Source: Chaetoderma sp. LZ-2023a
Lineage: Eukaryota; Mollusca; Caudofoveata; Chaetodermatida; Chaetodermatidae
Assembly: GCA_034401795.1 (NCBI GenBank)
Contig: CM067371.1
Location: 78,561,482-78,625,481 of the forward strand
DNA length: 64,000 nt
Direction: 5' to 3'
Both the position numbers and the translations under genes were made by a program. The notes below the pieces were generated by a model that was not told where the DNA came from, did not search any database, and was given only the letters and a program-made list of their open reading frames with translations. Positions within the stretch are counted from its first letter, which is position 1. Each line of letters begins with the position of its first letter. Shown here piece by piece: positions 50,825 through 61,520 of this stretch.

Positions 50825-51223
50825 TGGACCTTTACATTTTTAGCTATGCCCCGCCCATCACTAGCTAAGCTCCACCCACACCTCACCGTGTTGGGATTGA
50901 TTGAGCCCCAAATGCCCTAGCTATCAATTTCCTGAAAACTATACAGGGAAGATGTTGAATATTTTGTAACTAATTTGACTGGGTGCTGTTGCTGCCTATG
51001 GCAGCAACAGCGCCCAGTCAAATTAGTTTCAAAATATTCAATAGAATATTTATTAAATAGTAAAAGCAAACAATTTGTACAACAACGCATAGACCGTCTT
51101 CAAATATGCGTTCGTGACGTACTTATCGACGTCATTTATGACGTCATTCATTATGATGTCATTGTACACATCGCACAGTTCATTATGACGTCATATGATG
51201 GGTGGGTACTCTGGAAAGGTGAA
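50825..51223 (+). mobile_element. MITE M1 copy with a 44-bp-arm hairpin and CRE palindromes
   Basis: About 400 bp with the same parts and ends as the previous copy (tggacctttaca ... tctggaaaggt). Its hairpin is the best preserved: left arm 50953-50996 and right arm 51000-51043, about four mismatches, three bases between. Two perfect TGACGTCA sites (51139-51146 and 51186-51193) and two near matches follow. Confidence 0.8.
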
Positions 51224-52315
51224 TTGATTTACTAGATCCCGTGCCTGTGGATCCAAACGAGCCAATAAATCAATGGAATTTTCTTCAGCGAAATAGGGTT
51301 TGAACATCCCTTCTGCACGTGGCATAAGTTTATCTTCAGGGAATATGTTGGTCGTTTTGGAATACATTAGCTGGGCGGCATGACTCAGATTTTCAGAACA
51401 ATCACGCATTTTCGGATAAAATCATGAAACTTGGCACAGATATAGATTAATGCATGCAGAATCAATTCTGGAAGGGACCCCTTTTAATCGACGTAAAAAT
51501 CCGAGATGGCCGCCAAAATTCAAAACGGCCGCTACTGACGTACATCCTGATATCTTCTAACATCCTTAAAACATGTAACTGAGAACCTTTTTTTTAGTAT
51601 ATGGTCTTAGAGGTGACACAAGTGGATTATGTACATAACGATGTTGTCAGGACCGAAATGTATCAAATCTAGGTCAGGTGCCGAGTTCCAAACTAATCGG
51701 CCGAAACAGCGGTTTTGCTATAGCAGTTTCTCCACTTTAACAACACATAAACATAATTTAGCAAATTCATGAGAAAATTAAATCAGATAGACTTCAAGTC
51801 AAATAGCCTTTAGCTTTATGTTTCAAAACATTAGGATTTGCGTCCAACGAAATCTCAGGATCCAAGATGGCCACCATTAGCATTTATAGTGCAATGTTGC
51901 TCTTATGGTATGTAGATAAAACTATAACTTAACAACCATATTGTCATTAACTGTCTGTCTGGCCGCTGAATGGGGTTTAACTCAGAACCTGCAGAAAACT
52001 GTAAACACCATTTGACTGAAAGTTGTTAATGGCTAAGCCAGGAACAATCTTCAGTCCAATTGGGTTTTCTTTAAATGTGCAGCCTCATAGTTATTGGTCA
52101 TTGGAATTATTGTTTGGTGGCTTGCAGCAGTCAGACAGTGCAAAACAAAATTAACATATATACATGCATATCTCAAAATGAAAATGTAGATTATCACACG
52201 CATAAAACAACAAGCAAGTTTAACCCTTTTAACACGAATGACTAAATTTGAAAGTAAACATATAGAGCAAATCTCGTGAAATATTTTTCAATTAATTTTA
52301 TGGTATTGGTGAAGT
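51224..52315. other. dispersed-repeat-like DNA, no confident gene
   Basis: Contains phrases such as aagatggccgccaaaattcaa (51504) and ccaagatggccacc (51861), suggestive of old repeats, and another GACTGAAAGTTGTT arm at about 52013. A 72-codon minus-strand frame (51191-51409) starts at ATG but its end lies in the MITE, and I recognise nothing in it. Confidence 0.35.
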
Positions 52316-52540
52316 TATGGTTCTGCGTTTTCTGCCGTGCAGCATGCTGCGCGGCAGTTCTCTCTGCATGTCGACGACGGGCGCAGAGCGAGAAATGTCG
52401 CACACAAATATGCCAAACATGAGATGCTCGTGCGTGATTTTCGTTATAATGCGCGCATCAATTCCATGTGTAGCGACCATGTTGTTTCGAACCAACATGT
52501 GTTACATTGTCGCTAGTGCGGTGCGTATCCAACATCGGAG

Positions 52541-52792
52541 AAGGATGAGCATCACTTGATCGTAGAAGTAGAGAAATATGAATTTCTCTACAATTCGACA
52601 TTAGCGCAACACAGCGATAAAGAAAGAGTAATAAATGCATGGAAGGAGATAGTAACCACACTGGGATGCGAGTGGCAAGGAATGCAGGTCTGCGTGGAAA
52701 AAGTTGAGGGACACGTACGTCAAAGGTTCGGCAAAGGTTGCAGTGGTGCACCTGGTGGGGAAAAAGTAAATGGAAGAATTATGACATCATGA
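52541..52792 (+). CDS. MADF (Myb/SANT-like) protein of the Harbinger element, partial
   Basis: The open frame reads EHHLIVEVEKYEFLYNSTLA, then residues ...SDKERVINAWKEIV, then EVEG.VRQRF. This is the MADF pattern: a first helix with V-x-x-Y/P-x-L-Y, a second helix with R-x-x-A-W-x-x-I, and a basic third helix. In PIF/Harbinger elements such a protein partners the transposase, bringing it to the nucleus and to the element ends. There is no in-frame ATG ahead of the domain (a stop lies about 15 codons upstream), so either an earlier exon is missing or the copy is truncated. The basic third helix is shorter than usual. Confidence 0.65.
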   Translation, partial: KDEHHLIVEVEKYEFLYNSTLAQHSDKERVINAWKEIVTTLGCEWQGMQVCVEKVEGHVRQRFGKGCSGAPGGEKVNGRIMTS

Positions 52793-52861
52793 CCTTCCTA
52801 TCCGGCCATATTAAACAGCGTGCGACCGGAAACAATATCGGGTATGGCCGATTTCATATAT

Positions 52862-52968
<107 letters not shown>

Positions 52969-53067
52969 ATTCACTAGTCTATAGTGTAATGTGGTCTAGC
53001 ATAGATGCCATGGCGCTATCCAAAGTAACAAACATCATTAGGAAACAAAAGTTACAACTGTTGACTC

Positions 53068-53074
<7 letters not shown>

Positions 53075-53101
<27 letters not shown>

Positions 53102-53102
53102 T

Positions 53103-53168
<66 letters not shown>
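53075..53168. repeat. (TAC)n microsatellite
   Basis: About 94 bp of TAC repeat with one variant triplet. The Tyr-repeat frame over it is not a gene. Confidence 0.97.
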
Positions 53169-53460
53169 AGATTTTAAAAATAATTATATACATATACTTA
53201 CTTTACTCATAATATTCTACCGCCATAATCTCTTTCTATTATTTACCCTCATATGCCCTTGAAGGGCCTGAGTGTAAACACAGTGAACTTGAACTTGACC
53301 ATTTAAAGAAATAGTCATCTTTCTCTGGACATAGAGTTATAATTCATATTGCACATATACGATCAAAGTTAATATGACTGCCGAACCCAACCTCACCCAC
53401 CCTCTACTTATCATGCGTCAGCATGCAGTCATACACGCACGACCAAATACACACAGTATT

Positions 53461-54072
53461 ACCTGGATAAGGTCTCATCAGGTTCGTCATTAGTGGAAAG
53501 GCAGCATCGTCCAGGAAAACGTGTGGACATGTTATATCGGAGGATGGCAGTCGCATTGGACGTGGTAAATCTAGACGACCTTCAATCATTTTCTTGCCGA
53601 ACTCTGACGGGGAAAAGACACCACCGTCACTTTCTCGTCCATATGCCCAAATATCGACCATGATGAATCTGTGTCTTGCATCAACAACAGCCATCAGAAT
53701 CACGGAGTGGCAATGTTCATAGTTAGAGAAATCACTACCAACATTCCATGGCGCCTTGATCACAACAATTTGCCATTAATGGCACCCTCGCAGTTTGGAA
53801 AATTCCAAAAAAGCCAGATATCATTAGCCATCGTAGTCCACTCAGCTGCAGATGTTGGGAATTTCGCGAAAGTAGGGCTCAATACTGCCCCGATAGCCTG
53901 ACATGTTTCGTAGAAGATTTGCCGCAAAGTACACTTCCCAATTCGATAGGTGTGGGCAATGGACTGGTGAGATTCGCCCGTAGCAAGAATTTTCAACGTC
54001 AACGAGAGTCTTTCAGATGCTTTTACAGGTTGTATGTGAGTTGGGGGATGTGTGACCAGTGGCCCAACAAGG
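53461..54072 (-). pseudogene. HARBI1-like (DDE_4) transposase, central part
   Basis: Read from 54072 down: VGPLVTH, SERLSLTLKILATGES, a helix-turn-helix-like stretch, then WNFPNCEGAING at about 53785. After a one-base frame shift there, it continues as IKAPWN...HSVILMAVVDARHRF, ESDGGVF and FLDDAAFPL...MRPYPG, near 53461. These are the signature blocks of PIF/Harbinger transposase. The first catalytic Asp, normally in GAIDG, is Asn here, so this copy is inactive even apart from the frame shift. The frame ends at CCAG|GTAATA, a good splice donor, and the last exon carrying the catalytic Glu was not found. It lost its N-terminus to the LINE insertion; that piece is at 57445-57540. Confidence 0.88.
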
Positions 54073-54695
54073 CTCTACTTACATCATTCTATTGAATCAG
54101 AAATGGTACTCAGTGCGAAACAAATATTGGCTAAATTTAAAATGTAGTTACCATTTAGACAACGCGCAGCATGTCCTGTCCTATCGAAGTGACCTAGTAT
54201 GTTTGTTTTTCAGTCAACCCGAGCTATGGGTAATACCATTGAACAGTACCGATCGTCGATAGGACTCTTTCATGCTGCCATTTATAGTAAATTGTCTCAC
54301 AGCAAAATCAAAACACAAGCAGTTTTTAGAAATCATTTGACGTCCTCAAATTTCTGTATACTTTTATTTATTGTAATCAGCATTCTCGTACTGGTGCAAG
54401 ACCTTTTAATGCAACTGGCTCTTTTTCCTACAGATATGTTGCTAACACTCAGTGGCGACGTCCACCCAAATCCAGGACCTACAAGTTCATTTGAGCACGA
54501 AACTCTTTCTGTCTTTCACCTAAATAGATGCAGTTTACGCAATAAACTCGATCAAATATATAACGATGTTAATGAATTCGACATTGTATGTTTCACAGAA
54601 ACACACCTAGATGCATCAGTTACTAATGATGAACTACACTTACATAACTACCATCCTCCTTTAAGAAAAGATCGCAATCAATACAGGGCAGGGGT

Positions 54696-54808
<113 letters not shown>

Positions 54809-54923
54809 CGAGCTTCTAAACTGCAACAGACGACTTGATCTAGAAATAATAACCATAGAAAATATGTTAATTGAAGTAACATTTGGCAAGTTTACATTTT
54901 TAATCTACGTTCTCTATCGCCAC

Positions 54924-54992
54924 ACCCCCCCCCCCCCCGCCACACACCCCCCCCCCCGCCACCCCCGCCCCACCCCCCCCCCCCCCGCCCCC
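54924..54992. repeat. C-rich run inside the LINE endonuclease
   Basis: C9-C14 runs separated by gccacacac or gcc, coding for Pro-rich sequence in frame with the endonuclease. Confidence 0.95.
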
Positions 54993-55370
54993 AACAGTCC
55001 ACGAGATATGTGGAAAACAATTGAAATTTCACTCGAACGTGTTACTGACACAGGTCTGCCAATTATAATATTGGGTAATTTTAACGAAGATTTACTAGAT
55101 CCTCAATTATCAACGTTAAAACAGATTATAAACAACAATAACCTAACGTCACTAATAAAAGAGCCGACCCGTATAACTCACACAACAGCATCGCCAATCG
55201 ATTTAATTCTAATTAACAATGGTATTAACGCCGAAGAATCTGGCATAGTCAACTTTGACGAATATCCTGATCACATAGGTACATATGTAATTGTTTCCAT
55301 GCCAGTACTCAAAACTAAGATGTATCAAAAAAGATATACAACTACGCACACACAGATAAGTCTAGGTTAA

Positions 55371-56610
55371 ATGAGATAATTCGAAACACCCCATGGGACG
55401 CTCTTCTGAACATTTCTGAAGATATGGATGAAGCGTGTGAAATTTTTACTCGTCTTTTTATTGGCATGGCTAACGAATGCATACCAACCAAAATGGTTAC
55501 AATTCGCGTAAATGACAAACCATGGTATAACTCAGCTACACGACATGAATCTAGGAAACGTGATCGCCTCAGAACAAAAGCATTACGATCGAACAAAGCA
55601 GTTGATATGGCAATATACAAAAAACAAAGAAATAAGGTAACTAACCTAATAAGACAAGCAAAACATAAGTTTTACGATACAATTGACAGTCGTCTCACTG
55701 ACCTTTCCCTTCGAAACCCAAGATCATACTGGAAAACTTTAAAACACCTAATCAAGGGTAACGACATTTCCTCCTAAGGCTATTCGCTGATGACACACTG
55801 CTAACATCACGTGGGAATACTGCAATAGAAGTTGAAACCTATCTAAATAGAGACTTACTAAAATAGACACTTGGTCAAAACAGTGACTCGTCGACTTTGA
55901 CCCAACAAAGACAGTGAATATAATTTGGCAAAACCAACCAAATCAAAATGCAGCTAACCTAACTATTAATACCACTCAGATTACCTCTGTCTAAGCACAC
56001 ACATATTTAGGAATAACTTTTAATCTTAAATGGACGAACCACTTCCAAGGGCTAATATCAAACGGAAACAAAATTCTAGGATCCATGAAGAAAATAAAAT
56101 TTATTATTTCACGCAAAACTCTCTTACATATTTACAAGTGTTATCTACGTCCACTCTTAGAATATGGTCCTGAGATCTGGGACGGGTGTACAGAACGAGA
56201 TCCTGACCAGCTGCAGAACTTCCAAAAGGAAGCATTCCGTGTTATAATTGGACTTCCTCGATTTACCTCACTTTCAGCACTGTACGATGAGGCAGGCTTG
56301 GAGGAATTAAAAAGACGACGGAAAAACTAAAAGCTAATACAACTATACAAGATAATAAATGAAGAGTGCCCGAACTACCTTAAAGAATTAGTACCCCGCC
56401 ATGTTGGTGATGTCAGTAATTACAATTTACGTAATAGAAACAATTTCCAGGAGGAACAAGCAAACCTAGACGTATTTAGACGTTCATTCTTCCCAAGTAC
56501 GATTCATTTATGGAACCAGTTGGATGCCAGTACGCAGAAGTCATCAACACTATCACTGTTTAAACCAAAAATTATCCTTAATCCCAGATCCCCAGTTCCA
56601 GCATACTAAT
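55371..56610 (+). pseudogene. LINE ORF2 linker, FADD box and thumb (RT core deleted)
   Basis: 55424-55777 encodes the basic linker after the endonuclease (WYNSATRHESRKRDRLR and RNPRSYWKTLKHL words). At 55778 the sequence jumps straight to LFADDTLLTS, the catalytic box of the RT, so the fingers and most of the palm are gone. Then come HTYLGITFNLKWTNHF (about 56003), the thumb residues around LLEYGPEIWDG (56151), a TSLSALYDEAGL word and the C-terminal NLRNRNNF and STIHLWNQL words. There are at least two in-frame stops and one frame change. Confidence 0.85.
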
Positions 56611-57444
56611 TTTACGGAGAACGACCTCTAAATGTAATTCACACCAAACTTAGAAACATATGCAGACAATTAAATGCCCACTTATTTCGTTTTAACATAG
56701 TAGCAAACCAAGACTGTCCAGACTGCGACCATATAGAAGATAACAACCAACACTCTTTATATGTAATCATTACAACAATCCAAGACGCAAGCGCTTAAAT
56801 GCTCTAAGACCTCTTTCTCCACACGACCTGTCAGTGAATCTACTGCTAAACGGAGATGCTGACCTCGAAATTAACCAGATTTTATTTATATTTCAAAATG
56901 TCCATGAATATATTCGCAGTACCAAAAGATTTGGTCAAAACTAGGAAAACTTCGAGGTGTATGTCGCACCAGGATTCTTGGGGATTGTTGGGGTGGTAAG
57001 CTTTTGGAGGCATGGATTGTGTGTGCATGAACGAATGCAGGCACGCACAAATGCATAACACACGCAAATACTTAGTAGATATATCACAAGTACTTTATTG
57101 TTTTAAACACGCAAACAGGTGCACATCTACATACATATTCACGCACGGATCACAACAATGCTACACACTACTTAACTACTAAAAGCAGGTAAAACACAAA
57201 GACGCTTTAAAAAGCACATGCATATACACACATATATGAACACAATTCAAAATCTTATCTTAATTATTTTATTAATTTTTATTTAAATCTTATATTCATT
57301 ATGGTATAAGTTCTTATAAACTGCATATTTTCGTCATTATTATAATCTATTGTATAATATTCGGAGCGAGTCGTAAGTAAGTTGGAGACAACTTGTGACT
57401 CAATCCGTATTGTCTCTTGAACAATAAAAATATGTTTAAATAAA
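56611..57444. other. 3' region of the LINE
   Basis: 56611-56945 still shows a decayed C-terminal coding signal (CPDCDHIEDNNQHSL word at about 56720). From 56946 the sequence is non-coding and AT-rich, with CACA patches, ending in aataaaaatatgtttaaataaa. Confidence 0.65.
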
Positions 57445-57540
57445 GACTTAACAGGTCATCAAACCTGGCTCTTGTCATCCGAAAGTACTGGCAGTGAGCT
57501 TCGTCATCCTGTAACCGCATATCATCCACAACAGTATGGA
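57445..57540 (-). pseudogene. HARBI1-like transposase, N-terminal fragment
   Basis: The minus strand encodes DDEAHCQYFRMTRARFDDLLSL, the N-terminal block that in Harbinger transposases directly precedes VGP. The frame stops making sense exactly where the LINE 3' end (aataaa at 57439-57444) begins, and the protein resumes with VGPLV at the far side of the LINE (54072). Its upstream end abuts a MITE M1 fragment at 57544. Confidence 0.85.
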
Positions 57541-57543
57541 ATG

Positions 57544-57622
57544 AACCTTTCCGGTTTTAGCTATGCCCCGCCCATCTCTAGCTAAGCACCACCAATAACT
57601 CGCTCGTGTTGGGATTGAACTA
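57544..57622 (+). mobile_element. MITE M1 fragment (left end)
   Basis: gaacctttccggttttagctatgccccgcccatc is followed by agctaagcacc and cgtgttgggattgaa. This is the left about 80 bp of the M1 family, cut off where a LINE endonuclease fragment begins at 57625. Confidence 0.7.
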
Positions 57623-57624
57623 CA

Positions 57625-58264
57625 ATGTCGAAAGACCGTACCGCAAAATCTGCAACCACCTCTGGGGGAGGCGGTGGCGGCATAGCGACCCTCATAAAAA
57701 GTAATCTTTCCTACAAAGGATTGCCACAACGTGAGAGTAGCGTAGAGCATTTTACAATAGAAATAGAAATCAACCTCCAAACTATTAATATTGTAAACAT
57801 CTATAGTCCTAAGGTGCACTCATCTTCGGACTATGACAAGCTCCTTGATGGCGTAGAAGGTGAAACAACACGTCTGGACTACTTCAAGTCCCACCATGCC
57901 CTTAGGGGGAGCAAAACCACGGACTCCAAAGGCCACATAATAGAACAGGTTATTGATAATCACAACGTGTGCCCACTAAACGACCATAGACCCACCAGAT
58001 ATAACTCTAGTGATGGTGAATTGTCGATTCTGGACCTCTGCCTCATAATACATGGCTTTCGACCAACTCCCAGTTGGGACGTTCAATACCAACTCCTCGG
58101 CAGCGACCACCTCCCTATCAAAATACAGGTAGGGAGCCAACAGCGAAAAAGCGAGGCGCTACTGCATAAAGGCCAACTGGACTGAATACAAGCACATAAT
58201 AGCCACGGAACTGGAGACACCGATCACCGGGACCAGCATCGAATGTTTAGCGTTCATTAGGCCA
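57625..58264 (+). pseudogene. LINE endonuclease fragment (I/Jockey-like)
   Basis: Open frame of 186 codons (57625-58185), followed after a frame change by NWTEYKHII residues up to the SINE at 58264. The protein shows GGIATLIKS, INIVNIYSP, DSKGHIIEQVID, LNDHRPTRY, SILDLCLI and LLGSDHLPIKIQ, the central and C-terminal blocks of an APE-type LINE endonuclease, with a GSDH catalytic His. The GDFN block expected after the NIYSP word is missing, consistent with a short internal deletion. The 'ATG' at 57625 is an artefact of decay. Confidence 0.8.
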
Positions 58265-58274
58265 CATCAGTCTT

Positions 58275-58510
58275 CTTCTTCTTCTTTTCGTTCGCTGATC
58301 ATACCGCCAGTCCTGTAGTGACTATCGACATGATCATAAGCATTAAGTGCGTGGATCCATGGTTTATTAGAGTGCGCCGTGTGGCCTGGAACCTCCGTCT
58401 TCAGCACTCGAGGTTTCTGTCAGGGTTACCTCACCCTTACCTCCTTTAGTCGCCTCTTACGACATGCAGAGGATACGGAAGGTGTATTCTAAGCCCCACC
58501 TACCGGGCAT
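58275..58510 (-). repeat. SINE S2 with (GAA)n tail and target duplication
   Basis: 236 bp inserted between direct repeats acatcagtctt (58264-58274 and 58511-58521). On the minus strand it starts tgcccggtaggtggggctta, has cgtaagaggcgactaaagga in the middle and finishes atcagcgaacg, then AAAGAAGAAG repeats. That tail is nearly the same as the tail of the LINE at 2720-3000. No convincing A and B boxes, so either the head is truncated or it is a tail-only SINE. Confidence 0.8.
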
Positions 58511-58689
58511 ACATCAGTCTTATTCAAGCATGTTGATAAGCTGTGGTCGCGTAGAATAATCTTACAAATTTGACCAGTAAACGTTAGCGCTAAATTATGC
58601 CACATCAGTCTTATTCAAGCGTGTTGATAAGCTGTGGTCGTAAACGTTCAAAAGAGCTTGCAAACACTTATAAACAAAATTTAATTAAC
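58511..58689. repeat. local duplication of about 90 bp
   Basis: acatcagtcttattcaagca...gttgataagctgtggtcg occurs at 58511 and again at 58603, with a variable stretch between. The same first 11 bases form the SINE target duplication. Confidence 0.75.
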
Positions 58690-58956
58690 ATACGCGTGCG
58701 TGCCTGCGTCATGAATTGATGACCCAGAGTACGTAAGTACATGCCCGAAACATCTGTTTGTTTATTTGTTTTCTTTTGTTCTCTTTCTCTTTTCTTTCAG
58801 AGCCAGAGCCGGTGCCCCGATGTGGCAACGAACCCAACAACGACAGGCTGGCAGAGAGACTGATGGAGGACTAGGACGGACAACTGACTAACAGAACAAC
58901 AGACGGGCTTGCCTGCCGACGGACCATGATGGATATGGACGCATGTCCATGTCTTT
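58690..58956 (-). repeat. dispersed repeat, inverted relative of 15010-15380
   Basis: Words tcatgaattgatgacccagagta, agtacatgccc, gatggaggac, agaacaacagac and gatatggacg occur here. Their reverse complements stand in the matching order at 15380-15100. It runs into the assembly gap, so its end is unknown. Confidence 0.7.
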
Positions 58957-59456
58957 NNNNNNNNNNNNNNNNNNNNNNNNNNNNNNNNNNNNNNNNNNNN
59001 NNNNNNNNNNNNNNNNNNNNNNNNNNNNNNNNNNNNNNNNNNNNNNNNNNNNNNNNNNNNNNNNNNNNNNNNNNNNNNNNNNNNNNNNNNNNNNNNNNNN
59101 NNNNNNNNNNNNNNNNNNNNNNNNNNNNNNNNNNNNNNNNNNNNNNNNNNNNNNNNNNNNNNNNNNNNNNNNNNNNNNNNNNNNNNNNNNNNNNNNNNNN
59201 NNNNNNNNNNNNNNNNNNNNNNNNNNNNNNNNNNNNNNNNNNNNNNNNNNNNNNNNNNNNNNNNNNNNNNNNNNNNNNNNNNNNNNNNNNNNNNNNNNNN
59301 NNNNNNNNNNNNNNNNNNNNNNNNNNNNNNNNNNNNNNNNNNNNNNNNNNNNNNNNNNNNNNNNNNNNNNNNNNNNNNNNNNNNNNNNNNNNNNNNNNNN
59401 NNNNNNNNNNNNNNNNNNNNNNNNNNNNNNNNNNNNNNNNNNNNNNNNNNNNNNNN
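58957..59456. other. assembly gap (500 N)
   Basis: Exactly 500 N, probably a placeholder for a gap of unknown size. It falls in or beside a dispersed repeat, the usual cause. Frames spanning it are meaningless. Confidence 0.99.
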
Positions 59457-59474
59457 TTTTATCATGCTGGTCGA

Positions 59475-59747
59475 TTAAAAAAATTCGTCATCTCGTAAGG
59501 CAGGGCAGAAAAACGAGTTCATCTCCTCCATTTTCATGCTGAGAGATTTCGGGAGAGAGTCTGATGCCAAATGCTCTCGTAAAAGACCATAGTGATGCAA
59601 GCATTGCAACACATGGAAGTACATCTTAACCAGTCTCTGAAAGGCCTGAACAGACTGGTTAGGAGCACTTTTGGTTGAAGAAAAGTTGGACGCTGGGTTG
59701 CCAGATTTGCGTCCTTTACCTACTGGGCCGTTGAAATTCTTGGCCAT
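59475..59747 (-). CDS. hypothetical ORF, 90 codons, ATG start
   Basis: Starts at a real ATG (59747) and ends with TAA 17 bp from the gap. The N-terminus is basic and Gly/Ser/Asn-rich (KNFNGPVGKGRKSG); the C-terminal half forms amphipathic helices (FQRLVKMYFHVLQCLHHYGLL). This layout is compatible with the N-terminal ORF of a retroelement, possibly DIRS-like, but I recognise no domain. It may also be an exon of a host gene. Confidence 0.3.
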   Translation of the reverse strand: MAKNFNGPVGKGRKSGNPASNFSSTKSAPNQSVQAFQRLVKMYFHVLQCLHHYGLLREHLASDSLPKSLSMKMEEMNSFFCPALRDDEFF

Positions 59748-60375
59748 TTTAGAACGTAATCAAATTCTACAGATTTATGTCAAATTTAGTCAGAAAAGTT
59801 CAAAAAAGTTAAATTCCAAATATTAACTAGAGCGATATGTGTTGAAACAATTTAGAGACTGAAAAATAAGAACAATTAATACAAGATTATTATATATGTA
59901 TAAAATTAAAGCTTACACTGTCAGTTGCTGGAGCGCTTTCGACGTAATGGTCTTCGTCATGCAGCGAAAAAACTGGTCTAATGGCAACTGATAATTCTTA
60001 CATATTTATAGGAGAATTACTACAATGGTGACTACTGATTAACTATTAATTCAGTCTCTCCACAAAAGATCAAACTAAACCCGAAGACCTGCTTTAGATC
60101 AATGTGCGCCTTTGGCGCTACTGAAGTCAAACAGCTAATACAAAAGGCGTGATTGCTTAATTATATCGAGCTTATCTAACTGTAGCATGGGTTAGTACGC
60201 CGGTTCGTTTCAGGCGATTAAGGTGTGAGAATAACAATGAGGGCTATTTGGTCAGTCATTAGATCAAATGCTGCCGAGATATGTTTAATCATGGCGGCGA
60301 AGAGTAATTTACTTGTTGTTTGAGTACTGCAAGGGACAGGTTTCCTGAATAAAGATTATTAAAACAAATTCTGAC
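59748..60375. other. no confident gene; one 71-bp hairpin
   Basis: AT-rich DNA. An 8-bp perfect inverted repeat (tcagttgc at 59921-59928, gcaactga at 59984-59991) closes a loop containing a short inner hairpin. Nothing else is recognised. Confidence 0.4.
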
Positions 60376-61215
60376 AAGTTATACAGTTTTTTGATCTTGG
60401 CAAATCGGTTCACTCAGTCATTACAAAGCGTTGATTACTTCTTTGTAATAAGTTGGCGTTGCCGTGTGTTCGAAAATAGGAACAAATTTGGACAGTTAGG
60501 AGTTATACAGTTTTTTGATCTGGGCAAATCGGTTTACTCAGTCATTACAGAGCATTGATTACTTCTTTGTAATAAGCCCTGTGTTCGAAAATAGGAATAA
60601 ACAAATAGTTTTGAGCAGGTCTTTCTGACATAGGATGATCCATTGTGGATTGACTGAATGTTGTTGGTCTAGTGAGATTCCTTCTAAAGAGAGGTGGTTG
60701 TAAGTCACAGGTTGTTTGAGCTTTGTAAGCTTATATGTCCAACAACCCATGCACTCATTCACCCGCCCAGACACCAGCATATTAATCCATCCATCAGTCC
60801 ATCATGCCATCCACCTAAACAAATACTTGATTAAGGGGAGAACAGATTTGTAAACTGATAGACAGACACCCGTTGGGTGACTAGACGACTGAACAAATAA
60901 ATAGGCAAATGGGTGAAAGCTACAATTTCATTTCCGAATTTGGTTTAATTTATTCACTTAGTCATTGCAAGCGCTAATTGCTTCTTTGCAATGAGTTGGT
61001 GCGGCTGTTGAAAATATAAGAATAAAATATGGCAGGTGGTTGCGGAAGAGAGGTGGTTTGTACCTTTACAAACATATATGTCCAAACAATCCATGCACCC
61101 ACCCGGCCACCCACCCAGTAATCCATCCATCAGTCCATCCACATAGACAATCAATTGATGTCTGGGAGGCACAGACCAGTAAACCAATAGAGAGGCCAAG
61201 GACAGGTGACAGGAT
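60376..61215. repeat. diverged tandem repeat (three units) with palindromic core
   Basis: The core acagttttttgatctgggcaaatcggtttactcag...cattacaaagc...tactt ctttgtaat recurs near 60386 and 60511, with a weaker form at 60945. After the second and third cores come similar CCATCC-rich stretches (60745-60870 and 61090-61210). Each core has an attacaaag/ctttgtaat hairpin. Confidence 0.7.
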
Positions 61216-61225
61216 GAGTGAATAG

Positions 61226-61520
61226 ATAGGTGGATGAACGAACGAATGAATGAATGAATAAACGCACATATGAACGCATGCACGCACATATGAACGCATG
61301 TACGCACATACGCCCGCACGGACGCCCGTACGCCCGCACGCCCGTCCGCCCGTACGAACGAACGAACGAACGAACGAACGAACGAACGAACGAACGAACG
61401 AACGAACGAACGAACGAACGAACGAACGAACGAACGAACGAACGAACGAACGAACGCATGGACGAACGAACGCATGGACGAACGAACGCATGGACGAACG
61501 AACGCATGGACGATTGCACG
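61226..61520. repeat. (CGAA)n microsatellite
   Basis: About 300 bp of GAAC repeat, pure at 61354-61455, with flanking variants (gcatgaacgcac). The Arg-Thr-Asn-Glu and Val-Arg-Ser-Phe repeat frames on either strand are not genes. Confidence 0.97.

Noticed and set aside
58797-59542. Long frames spanning the gap
   Set aside because: Their residues come from 500 N.
59918-59995. Hammerhead-ribozyme-like core near the Penelope element (minus strand TGACGA ... GAAA within an 8-bp stem)
   Set aside because: Penelope elements can carry hammerheads, but here the conserved C before UGA is A, the stem II is weak, and no U-H cleavage site follows stem III. A structure search with a hammerhead covariance model would decide.
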